A DNA stretch of 64,000 bases from Plumapathes pennacea (GCA_964036295.1 OZ038462.1:41645680-41709679); one strand, 5' to 3'; shown: positions 34,622 through 51,659, counted from the stretch's first letter. The notes: generated from the sequence alone by a model not told the origin. Program-made: numbers and translations.

Positions 34622-35458
34622 CTACAAATAGTCGTGGTGGCAGAGGATGTTTCTGTTGTCTGTGAATATTTTCTGCCACAGGAAATCACCGATCTTATAA
34701 TAAAAAACAACAGATGATAAATGACGCAAACCCTCGAAAGAAATTCTACTAATATGCGAAGCGTTAGAGCTCAAACCTGCCACTCCGGCAGCCAACTGCA
34801 GGGAACCCACAAGGAAGAAAACGAGGTTTCCTGCTAAGAACACGGCCAGGGTCGCCTTAAACAACACGAACACATAAAAATAGTGCTTTTGTTTTATATA
34901 TTCTCCCTGTGTGTAGTTAAGTATCCCGACCAGTGCTACTGCCGAGATTCCGTAACAGGCAAACGATACGACGAGAGCGCTTAACAAGAAAAAATCATCT
35001 GTCGCAAAGTGAATGATTGCAAGTCCAGTCCACCCCACTAATACCAAGACAATGAGTAACCAAAATGCGGGAAGACAAAATAACTGATTGAGTATCTTCT
35101 TGTAACCTAAGAAGTGCGGAATTTTGCTCAACAACCAGATAGTAGACATTGCATGTATATCTATGGAGATCATCATGGCTAGTTCGAGTTCTGGCGAATG
35201 AGGGATTGGCGATTGCTTGCATTGGAAGCTGACTTGCTTCAACTTGAAGCAACAGTAAACAGCATGAATCGTATACGGAACCAGAAGTGCTACTTGCCAG
35301 ATGAGGAAGATGGCGTATAAAACGGCCAGGATCTTGTCTTTTCCTGGCAGGCAAGCCTTGACCTTCCTTACGATGAAGACTCCAGGTTCACTGTCTTGTT
35401 TCTCGATTTCTGACGAGTCGTCAAGAAGGGGCTCTAACCATCTTTCTTCGTCGAACAT
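34622..35458 (-). CDS. Multi-pass membrane protein, paralogue 2 (278 residues)
   Basis: Same length as paralogue 1 and about 90% identical at the protein level; starts MFDEERWLEPLLDD. An intron acceptor (TTTTTTTCAG) lies ~55 bp upstream of this ATG, so the longer open frame to 35527 runs into intron and is not used. PYTIHAVYCCF, the hydrophobic segments and the C-tail are intact. TTTATT at ~34558 provides a minus-strand AATAAA close to the stop codon. Gene body, 5' intron and first exon are all duplicated, so this is a DNA-level duplicate and not a retrocopy. Confidence 0.75.
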   Translation of the reverse strand: MFDEERWLEPLLDDSSEIEKQDSEPGVFIVRKVKACLPGKDKILAVLYAIFLIWQVALLVPYTIHAVYCCFKLKQVSFQCKQSPIPHSPELELAMMISIDIHAMSTIWLLSKIPHFLGYKKILNQLFCLPAFWLLIVLVLVGWTGLAIIHFATDDFFLLSALVVSFACYGISAVALVGILNYTQGEYIKQKHYFYVFVLFKATLAVFLAGNLVFFLVGSLQLAAGVAGLSSNASHISRISFEGLRHLSSVVFYYKIGDFLWQKIFTDNRNILCHHDYL

Positions 35459-35660
35459 TTCCACGTAATGCTGTATTTGGCTGGACAAGGAGCTTGCAGA
35501 ATTGCTGAAAAAAAGAATAAAAATCAATCTCTAAGACGGACTGTTTATATCCACCAGTCTAGATTCTGGTTTTTGTGTTTACTGCGCGTGCTCAGGTAGT
35601 TAACAATTATTCGCCGAAGTGGAGGTGAATAGCGGTGGATATTTACCGAGCCGTTTCGGC

Positions 35661-35691
<31 letters not shown>

Positions 35692-37188
35692 TGAGGCGAA
35701 TAATAATTGTTATAGTATATACCACCCAGGTTTATAGCCAATCTCAAATAGCTATTTTATTTCCGACAAAAGTGGGCAAAAACTGGGTTCGCGCGCCATT
35801 TTGTTTTACCGGAAGCCGCTGGGAGGTGAATAGTACTTGATGTTCCGAGATTGAGGAGCCAATCAGAGCGCGCAAAAAGCACTATTCACTTGTGGGGTAT
35901 ATACTAAACACTGTTATAATCTAAAACGGTGTGTTGACTTATCGATAAAAGCTCGATCAAACTGCTCGTAGCCAGTTATCAACGCACAACCAACCCTTCT
36001 GTGACTTAGCCGTCGTAACTGCTCATAGCCAATCACAAGAAGCGATTGGAGTGACCGTTGCATAATGGTAAGAGATTTTCCAAATCAACCGACCAACCGA
36101 AAGTAGTGGTGCTTACATTTGTAACTCCACAGTCAATCAAAGCTCGAGTGATTCCTCGAATGGAAACTGGAAACAGAAGAAATGTTCCAATGGTATGGAA
36201 ATTTTCGGCGTTCCGTTCCAACCAATTGTTTGATTCCTTTCATCTTAACCGAAATTTCCGAACTTTTTGTGCAATTGTAAGCACTTGGGGCTTGGCAGTT
36301 TAGAAATGCCCACCTATCGCGATCCGTGCTGTTCACATCATGTCAACATTGTAATACTCTAAAAATATGCAAAGCTTCAATATCAACCAGATAAAAAGGA
36401 AGCTAACAAAAGAAGCAAAGAGGGCGAATACACGATTACTAAAAGTCATAAAATGTATCTGTGGACTTGATTTCCTGTTTTTTGTAATGGAGCAGAACGA
36501 AACCCGTCATCAAGTGCTCAGGCTGCCCGAAATCTCTGTATAGTGATATTGGTCGGTGTACGTTTGTCTGTAAATGTTTTCATGCGTCCATTTAAAGTAC
36601 CACACAAGTTCTTTTCGACCCGAAGGGAGTAATAGCCGACAGTTAATTTCATAATTCTCCCACTGTGTTCGGTGTGAACGAATTTCATTTGTTTCAAGCG
36701 GAAGTCCGGCGCGCCGCTCACGTTATCCGTGGAAGAATGTGGTGTGTCAGAAGTCTTCTGATACGTTTCTTTTGAGCATATGAGACCCCAGTGCTTGACT
36801 TTGATGAAAATAATAGTCTTCTCAAGTGCAAACGGCACTTTGTTACCGACGAATATGTCGGTAAGTAACTTCGAAGAAGCCGTCGTTTTGCTCTAGCTGC
36901 GACCGGGCTTTAATCCTTTCAGCTGGAGAAACCGCCTCGGAAACACAAGCAGTTGTTACTACAGCGTAAAAGTCTTTCACTCTGAAATAATGCCTCTGTA
37001 AATTGTTTCCTTTACATAGGTGGTCGATCAAATTTAATACCCCAACTATCTGGACGTTCCTACTGCTGAATAGACCCGTAAAAAGAAAGAAAGAAAGAAA
37101 GAAAGAAAGAAAACAAGCACTGAAAGCCCATAGCATGATCACTTTCGAACTCGGTATAAACTCAGTGGATTTCAAAATGAACCCATAC
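35459..37188 (-). other. Intron / 5' region of membrane gene 2
   Basis: Contains a foldback element (35596-35730), a 106-codon open frame on minus (36518-36838, no defensible start or splice sites), and an AAAG microsatellite (37081-37112). Large parts are repeated at 47,880-50,090 upstream of paralogue 3. Confidence 0.45.
35596..35730. mobile_element. Foldback MITE
   Basis: AACAATTATTCGCC...GGTGAATAGCGGTGGATATTTACC is followed after a short spacer by its reverse complement (GGTAAATATCCACCACTATTCACC...GGCGAATAATAATTGTT). It is non-coding. Confidence 0.75.
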
Positions 37189-37370
37189 CTTGTTATAAAG
37201 TTTTCACAGGAATAACTTGATAACCACTTGCAATAATCTGTCTCCTTCGATTGATCAGCAGCATAAATTTGAGAGTTCCCTTGGTGAGGTACGGTAGTAC
37301 TGTTCGATAGTACTTCACTGCGAGCAGGAAGCGGAAGTCTTTGGGAGCTTATGAAAGTTTTGAAAGTCTA
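37189..37370 (-). other. Probable non-coding first exon of membrane gene 2
   Basis: Same AACAAG|GT junction as for paralogue 1; the following ~180 bp are closely matched at 50,093-50,275. This is an inference from paralogue comparison. Confidence 0.45.
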
Positions 37371-37633
37371 ATATATGTTAATATGATATACAATATAACT
37401 TGTCAACACAAAGCGAGACATAGCTGAAGCTGAAGCTGAAGCCTGAACTACTGAGGCTGACAAAGCGATTTTAACTTTGATGTTGAAAGGCGTTTCTGTG
37501 TTCAAATTTTCCGTGATAGTCGATAAGACGATAAGAAATTTTCCCGTTTACTCACACCTTTTATGATAGTCAACGATAGCTGCGATCTGTCAACTATCAT
37601 CAGCTATCATTCACCGTGTGATCGGGACTTTAA

Positions 37634-38600
37634 GAGGCAGTCTCTGTAAAAACCACCAGGTGATTTTTGCGTCAAAAATGGATTTCGCTAATTTTCCTCC
37701 CACAAGTCAAGGTTGATATGCAACTCAAGAATCTGAAGCCCTTTCGTCTGAAATATTTTTGTGTCCTCCGAAATCGAGCAAAATGACCTTGACCCCGTGT
37801 CAGCCATTTTGACGCCTGTCGGATTTCGAAAATTGGCAAAGTTCGGCCGGTCGCTTTGTCAGTAGTACAAGTTCTTCAACTTTAAGGTTTCTTTTATTTG
37901 AAAGAATGGCATCTGTTCTTTACATAGAAGTGTTCCAAATCTCAGTGCGTCAAATATCTGCAGAATACCAGGTCAATAGTCTGACCTACCTCCGACTACG
38001 TTTCACGATGGCATGTTTTGACCTTTTTCAAAATGTATTTAGCAAAAAGTGGGAAAGTTTTTTCTGAAGCAGTCTGCAGTAAATTAAATTTTAGGGTTTC
38101 ATCTACAAATATCTGCAATAAAAGCTTTTGGCCTCGATCTTCTTCAGTGTGCTATGAGCTTCTGAATATCATTAACTTCACACTTTTTGCAGTTACTTGC
38201 GCCCGTTTTTCGACTGTCACATTAAGCATTGTTAACCGCTGTAATCTAAACAAATGCCGTCTTATATGACTCTGAACAACTGATAAAGCTTGAACAGTGC
38301 ATGGGTACACAAAATTGTCCGTTTTCCGCCAGAATTTGAGTGTCAAATCTCTTAAATGATCGCGGATCACACATGCGACTACTGCCGCCGTCTACATAAA
38401 TATGTTTTCACACGCAAGAAAATACACACATGCACCTCTATATACCTTGCCTATATTTTCCCTGCATTTTATAGTATATCGAAGAAAGACGTTGTCATTC
38501 TTTCGTTGATGAATAATTTCTTCGTTAATTGATCGGCGACCGAATGACGTATCCTATTTTTAGATCAAATTGTAACGCAACCTGTTTTTCACAATTTTTG
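37634..38600 (+). repeat. Left terminal inverted repeat of the transposon
   Basis: Matches the reverse complement of 43470-44431, with scattered substitutions and small indels increasing towards the inner end. It is unusually long for a cut-and-paste element. A short open frame inside it is mirrored in the right repeat. Confidence 0.88.
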
Positions 38601-38633
38601 AAACTTTCCATTTGTGCGTTCACGTAATCTAGC

Positions 38634-43250
<4,617 letters not shown>

Positions 43251-43469
43251 TGCGCTGTGTTCGGGAATCAATTCCGCGCCCTTGTTTGCCAATAGAATCA
43301 GCTGAGTATTACTATCCCATTCCGGTTTTGTATTGAAAAAAAAATGTACCTCGCAGATTTTACTAGCAAATGACTATGATTTTTTTTTCCTTCCTGAATC
43401 TAAATATAGATATGCATCATCTACTGACCCACCTTTGGCACATCAGATCCTAATACGGTAAAACACAAG

Positions 43470-44431
43470 TTGCGTTACAATCCAATCTAAAAATAGACTG
43501 CGTCATTCTGTTGTTGACGTCTTGTCGCTGACAATTAACGGCGAAATTATTCATGCAGAGAAAGAACCACAATATGTTTCTTTGATATACTGTAAAATTC
43601 AGCGAAAATATCGGTAAGGTTTATAAAGGATGTGTATTTCTTGCGTGTAAAATGCATCTGTACTCTATTTATGTGGACGGCGGCAGTCGCATGTGTGGTA
43701 CGCGATCACTTAAGAGATTTGACACTCAAATTTTGGCGGAAAACGGACAATTTTGTGTACCCACGCACTGTTCAAGCTTTATCAGTTGTTCAGAATCATG
43801 TAAGACGGCATTTGTTTAGATTGTAGCGGTTAACAATGCTTAATGTGACAGTCGAAAAACGGGCGCACGTAACTGCAAAAAGTGTGAAGTTAGTGATATT
43901 CAGAAGCTCATAGCACACTGAAGAAGATCGAGGCCAAAAGATTTTATTGCAGATATTTGTAGATGAAACCCTAAACTTTAATTTACTGCAGACTGCTTCA
44001 GAATAAACTTTCCCACTTTTTGCTAAATACATTTTGAAAAAGGTCAAAACATGCCATCGTGAAACGTAGTCGGAGGTAGGTCAGACTATTGACCTGGTAT
44101 TCTGCAGATATTTGACGCACTGAGATTTGAAACAATTCCATGTAAAGAACAGATGCCATTCTTTCAAATAAAAGAAACCTTAAAGTTTGGGAACTTGTAT
44201 TACTGACAAAGCGACCGGCCGAAGTTTGCTAATTTTCGAAATCCGACAGGCGTCAAAATGGCTGACACGGGGTCAAGGTCATTTTGCTCGATTTCGGAGG
44301 ACACAAAAATATTTCAGACGAAAGGGTTTCAGTTTTTTGAGTTGCATATCAACCTTGACTTGTGGGAGGAAAATTAGCGAAATCCATTTCTGACGCAAAA
44401 ATCACCTGGTGGTTTTTACAGAGACTGCCTC
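43470..44431 (-). repeat. Right terminal inverted repeat of the transposon
   Basis: Reverse-complement partner of 37634-38600. It contains the likely promoter side of the transposase gene, which reads leftwards from 43250. Confidence 0.88.
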
Positions 44432-44435
44432 TTAA

Positions 44436-44770
44436 GCCCGTTTACATGGAAGGAGGGACAACCTTCCTGGAAGGCTCAGAAGAGAGCCCTCCTTTACAAC
44501 CAAGCGCTATCCCTAAGGGCTACCTCGCCAAGAGTCTAAAAGACATCGCGCGATCGCGAGATTTGAGATAGTAACTTGGCACCGCTAAACTTAGCCCCCT
44601 GGGAGGGTAACCCCACCTCGAGCGTTTACATGGCCAAAAGTTGTCCCTGCTGGGAGGGTAACCCTAGCAAGAAGATGGAGCAACCCTCCTCTTAGGGTGA
44701 CCCTGCCTATCAATAGAGTAGGGTGACCCTTCTGGGAGGGTGTGCCCCCTTGTAAACAGGGCCGGCCATA
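44436..44770. mobile_element. MITE abutting the transposon, copy 1
   Basis: Ends resemble GCCCGTTTACATGGAAGGAGGG and the complement CCCCTTGTAAACAGGGCC. The body has repeated GGGAGGGTAACCC-type motifs. The 50.55-50.92 kb copy matches it throughout. The TTAA used by the transposon is at its left edge. Confidence 0.6.
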
Positions 44771-45626
44771 ATTTTGCTACAAAGTGATGGGTGTTGCCAT
44801 GGTTGCACGTTTGTCTGCACTTTTTAGAACGTTGTACTTTTTTACCGGACCCATAAGCTGTCAAGATAAGTTGACAAACTTTGAACTTTATTCTTTACAG
44901 TACACGATACGGTACTGTCGAGTGGACTGGTCTCGACCAACTTCGTGAGAAAAAAAGAAAGAGGACAGTGTAAGCCATTTTGACGCTCATGTGCAGGCGG
45001 TGAGGCCGAGATATTCTGTCGGGCCACTTGACGATCAACCTTGGCGAACAGAGTTAAGAAACGCTACATAGCCGGGTCATAACGCAATTATGCTGAAACA
45101 AGACCATACGGATAATGCATAATTGAGCAGAATATAGTTTATATTTGCTTTAGCCTATTTCTCGATATTCTGTGTGGCAACCGCTTTTCATTGACCCATA
45201 AGGTTTATATTTTCCTGGGCTTCCGAGATATTATTTCACAGCCACTCATTTAATACTGGAAATAAGACATGCTGTTGGTTGCGCTTGAGTGGGAAAGTGG
45301 CTGATTACGTTAACATTTTCCAATGATTATTTCGAAAGAGACGTGTATCCCGACTGCTAACCATTCTTTTATATCCATCTACTAAATTTTAGAAACGCCT
45401 TGCCAGATTTTGAACACCGAGGCTTTAGAACTGATTATCTTCATATTTACTGTTGCTTGTCACTTTAAATCTATAAAAATGCACAAACAACCGTGCAAAA
45501 GCGGAAAATACGCCACTCGGGTCCGGGATGTAGTTTCGTATGGTTTTTACGCGCGGTAAGTTTTCCAGTGAAACACTCGTGTCTAAATAGTAAAATTGTT
45601 TCTCCCTCTCATGGCCACGTGTTTGC
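44771..45626. other. Duplicated non-coding flank
   Basis: Closely matched by 50,925-51,830. It includes a partial copy (about 45480-45590) of the GACACGAGTGTTTTAC foldback family. No gene seen. Confidence 0.5.
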
Positions 45627-45961
45627 TTAAGAAGGAAAAATAATTGGTAGTAACGTGAACGATTGCCTGTCCAGTCCAGCCCACTATTACCAAGACAATC
45701 AGCAACCAAAATACAGGAAGACGAGATAACTGATTAAGTATCTTCTTGTATAACCTAAAAAGTGCGGAATTTTGCTCAACAACCAGATAGTAAAAATTGC
45801 ATGTATATCTGTGGAGATTGTCATAACTAGTTCGGGTTCTGGTGAGTGAAGGATTGGCGATTGTTTGCACTGGACGTTGACTTGCTTCAACTTGAAGCAA
45901 CAGTAAACAGCATGGATCGTATACGGAACCAGAACTGCGGTCTGCCAGATGAGAAAGATGA
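45627..45961 (-). pseudogene. Broken copy of the membrane-protein gene
   Basis: Covers roughly residues 50-165 of the paralogues (from LIWQTAVLVPYTIHAVYCCF to VGWTGQAIVHVTTNYFS). It is cut at both ends, and a TA insertion near 45752 shifts the frame between HFLGY and KILNQL. On its 5' side it stops abruptly against a SERGEF tail fragment. Confidence 0.85.
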
Positions 45962-45962
45962 T

Positions 45963-46120
45963 ACAGACTGATGTGCCGTGAGGAGCGGTTCCTCAGCTGA
46001 AGGAAGCAAGAGTTGGTTTGGTGGGTTGTGGAGGGGGTCACTGCCTCGCGCTTGTGAGATCGTGATGCAGAATGATGTGCCGTGAGGATCATCTGACGAG
46101 ACAGGATGAGCGCACTTGGG
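45963..46120 (+). pseudogene. Displaced fragment of SERGEF exon 11
   Basis: Copy of the SERGEF C-terminal coding tail and its 3' UTR (GTTCCTCAGCTGAAGGAAGC...CTTGTGAGATCGTGA), as at 30,478-30,800, but with no upstream exons. It marks the end of a segmental duplication. Confidence 0.85.
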
Positions 46121-46821
46121 AGTTCAGTGATGGTATTTTTTTTCCAAGAAAAGTGTGGATACTTGTACGAAACTAAGCAACACTACTGGAGTGCTACGAG
46201 GTAAGGGAAGCCCAGGCTTTAGTCCACCGACCTTTTACTTCACTTACACTGTGTTCACACTACATACAAATTAATGTAATATGAACTTTGTCAGTGTGAG
46301 CACGCGAAACAAAATTTATACTCAAGAAGTCGCGTTCAGAGTACAATTGATTAAAGGGTATTAACTAAACATGATTTTCCTTTAGTGATTAGTGTTTTGT
46401 GGGTCGTGATACTCTACTTTGCAAAGAGTGTCAACGCGACTCGACTCAATTATATTTCGTGTCACTTGGTTTACATAAAATCATAGCTGAGCCCTCTTGT
46501 GCATTAAAAGCTAGAAAGTCTAGGTGGGCAATATTGTGTAGTACTAAACTGTTCTTATATATTTATAATAATACGAATATTTATACAATGACACCCCTGT
46601 TTAAACAAAATCTGAAATAAAGTAAAAAAGCTCAGAAAAAATACTGTTTAAGAATAATAAAATGAGCTCCATGAACATTGTAAGAGGTGTATTGTCGATC
46701 ATTTGATTCGTTCGTGAAAACTTCTTCAATAACAATTACAGCGACATTCATTCTTGGTGATGTGGCATTATAGTTTGTCAATTGAAGTCGCCGTTTATTT
46801 GAGATGTGACTATTTAGAATG
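46121..46821. other. Duplicated 3' flank of membrane gene 3
   Basis: Matches 30,830-31,495 (the SERGEF-membrane gene 1 spacer) over nearly its whole length, with small indels. It contains the presumed 3' UTR of paralogue 3; the AATAAA of gene 1 is changed to AATATA here. Confidence 0.6.
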
Positions 46822-47658
46822 TTACAAATAGTCGTGGTGGTGGAGAATGTTTCTGTTGTCCGTGAATATTTTCTGCCACATAAAATGACCGATCTTATAA
46901 TAAAATACAACAGATGAGAGATGACGCAAAACCTCGAAAGAAATTCGAATAATATGCGAAGCGTTAGAGCTCAAACCTGCCACTCCGGCAGCCAACTGCA
47001 GGGAACCCAGAACGAAGATTACAAGGTTTTCTACTACGAACACGGCCAGGGTCGCCTTAAACAGGACGAACACATAAAAAGAGTACTTTTGTTTTATATA
47101 TTCTCCCTGTGTGTAGTTAAGTATCCCGACCAGTGCTACTGCCGAGATCCTATAACATGCAAACGATACGAGGAGAGCGCTTAACAAGGAAAAATAATCG
47201 GAAGTAACGTTAAGGATTGCCTCTCCAGTCCACCCCACTATTACCAAGACAATCAGCAACCAAAATGCAGGAAGACGAGATAACTGAATAAGTATCTTCT
47301 TGTAACCTAAGAAGTGCGGAATATTGCTTAACAACCAGATAGTAAAAATTGCATGTATATCTATGGAGATCATCATGGCTAGTTCGAGTTCTGGCGAGTG
47401 AGGGATTGGCGATTGCTTGCACTGGACGCTGATTTGCCTAAGCTTGAAGCAACAGTAAACAGCATGAATCGTATACGGAACCAGCACTGCGGTCTGCCAG
47501 ATGAGAAAGATGGCGTATAAAACGGCCAGGACCTTGTCTTTTCCTGGCACGCAAGCCTTGACCTTCCTTACGATGAAGACTCCAGATTCACTGTTTTGTT
47601 TCTCGATTCCTGACAAGTCGTCAAGAAGGGGCTCTAACCATCTTTCCTCGTCGAACAT
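46822..47658 (-). CDS. Multi-pass membrane protein, paralogue 3 (278 residues)
   Basis: Intact single coding exon of the same length as paralogues 1 and 2, starting MFDEERWLEPLLDD. Another ATG at 47730 lies on the intron side of an acceptor (CTTTCTTTCAG) and is not favoured. PYTIHAVYCCF and the hydrophobic pattern are conserved; small differences lie mainly in the loop after the first helix (LRQISVQCKQS) and in the fifth segment (VENLVIFVLG). The 3' flank resembles gene 1 and the 5' flank gene 2. Function unknown. Confidence 0.75.
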   Translation of the reverse strand: MFDEERWLEPLLDDLSGIEKQNSESGVFIVRKVKACVPGKDKVLAVLYAIFLIWQTAVLVPYTIHAVYCCFKLRQISVQCKQSPIPHSPELELAMMISIDIHAIFTIWLLSNIPHFLGYKKILIQLSRLPAFWLLIVLVIVGWTGEAILNVTSDYFSLLSALLVSFACYRISAVALVGILNYTQGEYIKQKYSFYVFVLFKATLAVFVVENLVIFVLGSLQLAAGVAGLSSNASHIIRISFEVLRHLSSVVFYYKIGHFMWQKIFTDNRNILHHHDYL

Positions 47659-50092
47659 TTCCACGTAACTTTTTATTTGAATGGACAAGGAGCTTGCAGG
47701 ATTGCTGAAAGAAAGAAGAAAAACCAACATTGAATCTCAAAGACGGATTTTTTTCTATCCACCAGTCTATATTCTGCACGCCAGCTGTCGCAATTTTAAT
47801 TTCATATTTCTGCACTGCTAATTTCACATTTTTGCACTGTTTGGGATGAATTGACGTGCGCTCAGCCAATCGGAATACAAAAATTATTGTGTGCATATTA
47901 TTAAGTCGATAACTGCTCGTAGCCTGTTATGAACGCACAACCAACCCGTGACTTAGCCGTCGTAACTGCTCATAGCCAATTACATTTAAACGACGAAATG
48001 TTACAAAATGTCGGCGTAGAGATTTTGATTCAACTACCTCGCAGTAGACACAAGTACGCATTGCGCACCTATTTTTACTATATTCGGATGTGTGGTGTAA
48101 ATAATACCCACCAAACCATAATATTTCTCAGAAGAGATCATAGTTTTGCATCATCGTCAATCAAGATCAAGAAAGTTCCAAGTTTAAAACGAAAGCTGCT
48201 TGGATAGACTACTGTACGGTGCATTAGAAGGCCACTGGAACCAAACATAGCATGTTACCATATTATGGGTGTACAGTCGTCAAAACCTGCTACTTGTCAA
48301 GATAAACGTGTGTTTGATTTGAACCTAACCGGCAGTTTGGCTTTTGTCAACTCTACATAATTCTGTTAATTTTGAGGAATAAGTTAAGATTTCACACCGA
48401 TTTCTACAAATCCACAAATCCACAAATCTACGCCAGTATGCCAGCTATCCCTTCAGGAAAATGGTCGAACTCTTGCTATTTTAGTTTCATAATGTATAGA
48501 CTGCAAACAGTCTCTCCTTTTCCCTCCACGATCGTGCAAGCGCCCTGATCCTGCAGCCCTCGCTACTAAGTAGCCTCGCTTACACGATCTTGGAGAGAAA
48601 ATGGGGGACTGTTTGCAGTGTACATAATGTACAGCCCAAAAGTTCAAATTATGTATGATATAATCACTTACGACACTTCTTGTAAAATTACCTAAGAATT
48701 ATATAAATGTCGGACTTGCACTAACGAAAGCAGAAAAACAAGGTTAAGGCGTCTGATCGCGGATTTTGAATCAAATTTTGAACAAAATCGCACCCAGAGA
48801 AACATTTTGCTGGTATATTTCTGTTAAATTTCTAGAATCAGTTTACATTGACTTAATAAATGTCTTAACCAAGTTTCAGCAAAATCGTCGGAGCAGAAGA
48901 GCAGAGGTAATAAAACCATCAAAATTTCGCCATGAATTTTCCTTCTGCTCCGACGATTTTGCTGAAACTTGGTTAAGGTATGTATTCTGTTAATATAAGC
49001 TGATTCCAGGAATTGAACAAAAACATACCAGCAAAATTTTTCATTGGTGAGATTTTGTTCAAAAAGTACTGTACACTTAAGCTATAATATCACTGAAAAT
49101 ATTTTTCCTCAATTAAATCAAATTCAATCATATAATTGCTGAATGATAGCTGCAACGTTCCTCAAAATTTTATAGGAATCGCATAAAAGCCAAAAAAGTT
49201 AAAAGTTTATCATGGACGAGTGCGCCAGATGAAACTCCGGAGTGAGCTTAACCGAAATTTCCACATTTTTTGTGTAAATGTAAGCAGTGGTGGCGTTTTT
49301 ATCGCGATCTTTTTATTTCACTTTCTGCTGTGAATGCATGCTGTTCACATCATGCCAACATTATGATACTCTGAAAATGTAAAAAGCTTCAATATCAACA
49401 AGATGAAACGGAAGCTAAAAAAAGCAAAGAAGGCGAATACACGATTACCAAAAGTCATAATATATCTGTTTATAAATGTTTGCACGCGTCTTTTTACAGT
49501 ACCACACAAATTCTCTTCGACCCGAAGGAGGTAATAAACTATATTTAGTTTCGTTTTATTGTTCTCCCATTGCTTTCGGTGTGAACGAATTTCATTTTTT
49601 TTCCAAGCGGAAATCCGGCGCGCCGCTCACGTTATCCGTGGAATAATGTAGTGTGTCTGAAGTCTCCTGGTACGTTTCTTTTGAGCATATAAGGCCCCAG
49701 TGCGTGATTTTAATAAAAAAAATTACTCTTCTCAAGTGCAAACGGCACTTTGTTACCGACGAATGTGTCGGTAAGTAACATCGAAGAAGCCATCGTTTTG
49801 CTCTGAATGCTTAGTTATTATCAACTATCCAGCCCAGTCTGATTGGGCTTTAATCAAGACCTGGAGAAACCGCCCCGAAAGCACAAGCAGTTGTTTCTAT
49901 GAATGATATACGATGATATATGATATGATATGATATGATATGATATGATATATGAAATGAAACAACTGTTCTCTGAAATAATGGCACTGTAAATTGTTTT
50001 CTTTGCATTTGCGGTCGATCAAATTACTCCAAACTATCTGGACGTCCCTCCTGCCGAATAGACCCGTAAAAAAAAAAAAAAAGAACCCTTAC
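47659..50092 (-). other. Intron / 5' region of membrane gene 3
   Basis: Partly collinear with 35,459-37,188. It holds a foldback MITE (48775-49067), a copy of the 36.5-36.8 kb stretch (49,490-49,780) and an ATATG-type microsatellite (49,910-49,952). No exon seen. Confidence 0.45.
48775..49067. mobile_element. Foldback MITE with ~126-bp arms
   Basis: The left arm (TTTTGAACAAAATCGCACC...ACCAAGTTTCAGCAAAATCG) and right arm are reverse complements with few mismatches, around a ~40-bp centre. It is non-coding and absent from the paralogous region of gene 2. Confidence 0.82.
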
Positions 50093-50275
50093 CTTGTTTT
50101 AAATTTTTCACAAGAATAACAACTTGATAACTACTTTCAATATTCTGTCTCCTTCGATTGATCAGCAGCATAAATTTGAGAGTTCTCCCTGGTGAGGTAC
50201 GATAGTACTGTTCGATAATACTTAACTGCGAGCAGGAAGCGGAAGTCTTTGGAGGCTGAAAGATTTGATAGCCTA
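50093..50275 (-). other. Probable non-coding first exon of membrane gene 3
   Basis: Same AACAAG|GTAAGG junction and closely similar sequence to the first exon proposed for paralogue 2. Confidence 0.45.
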
Positions 50276-50553
50276 ATTTGGCCTGGTGGCCAATCCGTGT
50301 TGGGGTGTGACGTATGGTAATACGGTATACAATACAACTTATGTCAATACAAAGCATGACATAGGTGAAGCCCCGGAACTAATGAGGCTGACAAAGCGAT
50401 TTTAACTTTGATGTTGAAAGACGTTACTGCGTTCAAATTTTCCATGATAGTCGATAAGAAATTTTCCCGTTTACTCACACCTTTTAAGATAGTCAACGAT
50501 AGCTGCGATCTCTCAACTATCATAAGCTATCATTCACCGTTTGATCGGGACTT

Positions 50554-50925
50554 TAAGGCCTTGTTTACATGGAAGCAGGGACAACTTTCCTGGAAGGGTC
50601 AGAAGAGAGCCCTCCTTTACATGCCAAGCGCTCTCCCTAGGGGTACCTCGCCAAGAGTCTGAAAGGCATCGCGCGGTCGCGAGATTTGAGATAGTAGCCT
50701 GGCACCGCTAAACTTAGCCCCCCCCCCCCCCCCTTGGAGGGTGACCCAACCTCGAGCGTGTACATGGCCAAAAGCTGTCCCTGCTGGGAGGGTTACCCTA
50801 GCAAGGAGAATAGAGCAACCCTCCTCCTGAATGATCCTACCTATCATGTAAACGGGACAAATAGAGAAAGGTGACCCTTCTTGGAGGTGTCCCGCCTTCC
50901 CTGTAAACAGGGCCTACCGTTTGTA
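50554..50925. mobile_element. MITE, copy 2, with unoccupied TTAA site
   Basis: Matches 44,436-44,770. At its left edge GGGACTTTAAGGCCTTGTTTAC shows the single TTAA into which, in the other duplicate, the 6.8-kb transposon went. It contains a C-tract of about 17 bases. Confidence 0.6.
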
Positions 50926-51659
50926 AGCTTTGCGCGCCCATAATTTTGCTACAAAGTGATGGATCCATTGTTGCACGTTTGTTTGCGCTCTTTAGGACGT
51001 TGTACTTTTCTCCGTCCCCGTGAGCTGTCAAGATAAGTTGACAAACTTATGAACTTTATTCTTTACGTACACGGTACGGTACTGTCGAGTGGACTGGTCT
51101 CGACCAACTTCGTGAGAAAACAAGAAAAAGGACAGTGTAAGCCATTTTCACACTCATGTGCAAGGCGGTGAGGCCGAGATATTCTGTCGGGCCACTTGAC
51201 GATCAATATTTGCGAACAGAGTGAAGAAAAGCTACATAGCCGGGTTATAACGCAATTATGCAGAAACAAGACCATACGGATAATGCACAATTGAGCAGAA
51301 TATAGTTTTTATTTGCTTTAGCCTATTTCTCGATATTCTGTGTGGCAACCGGTTTTCATTGACCCATGAGGTTTATATTTTCCTGGGCTTCAGAGATATT
51401 ATTTCACAGCCACTCATTTATACTGGAAATAAGACATGTGGCTATTGACTGCGCTTGAGTGTAAAAGTGGCTATTACGTCAACATTTTCCAATGATTAAT
51501 TCGAAAGAGACGTGTACCCCGATTGCTAATTATTCTTTTATATCCATGGCTGTTCAATTAAAGTCTTTTAATAAAGTTTAGAAACGCCTGGCCAGATTTT
51601 GAACACCGAGGCTTTAAAACAGATTATCTTCATATTTACTGTAGTGGCTTGTCACTCTA

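Noticed and set aside
45583-46092. 169-codon minus-strand frame joining two unlike parts
   Set aside because: Runs from antisense SERGEF tail sequence into an out-of-frame part of the membrane-gene pseudogene; not a gene.
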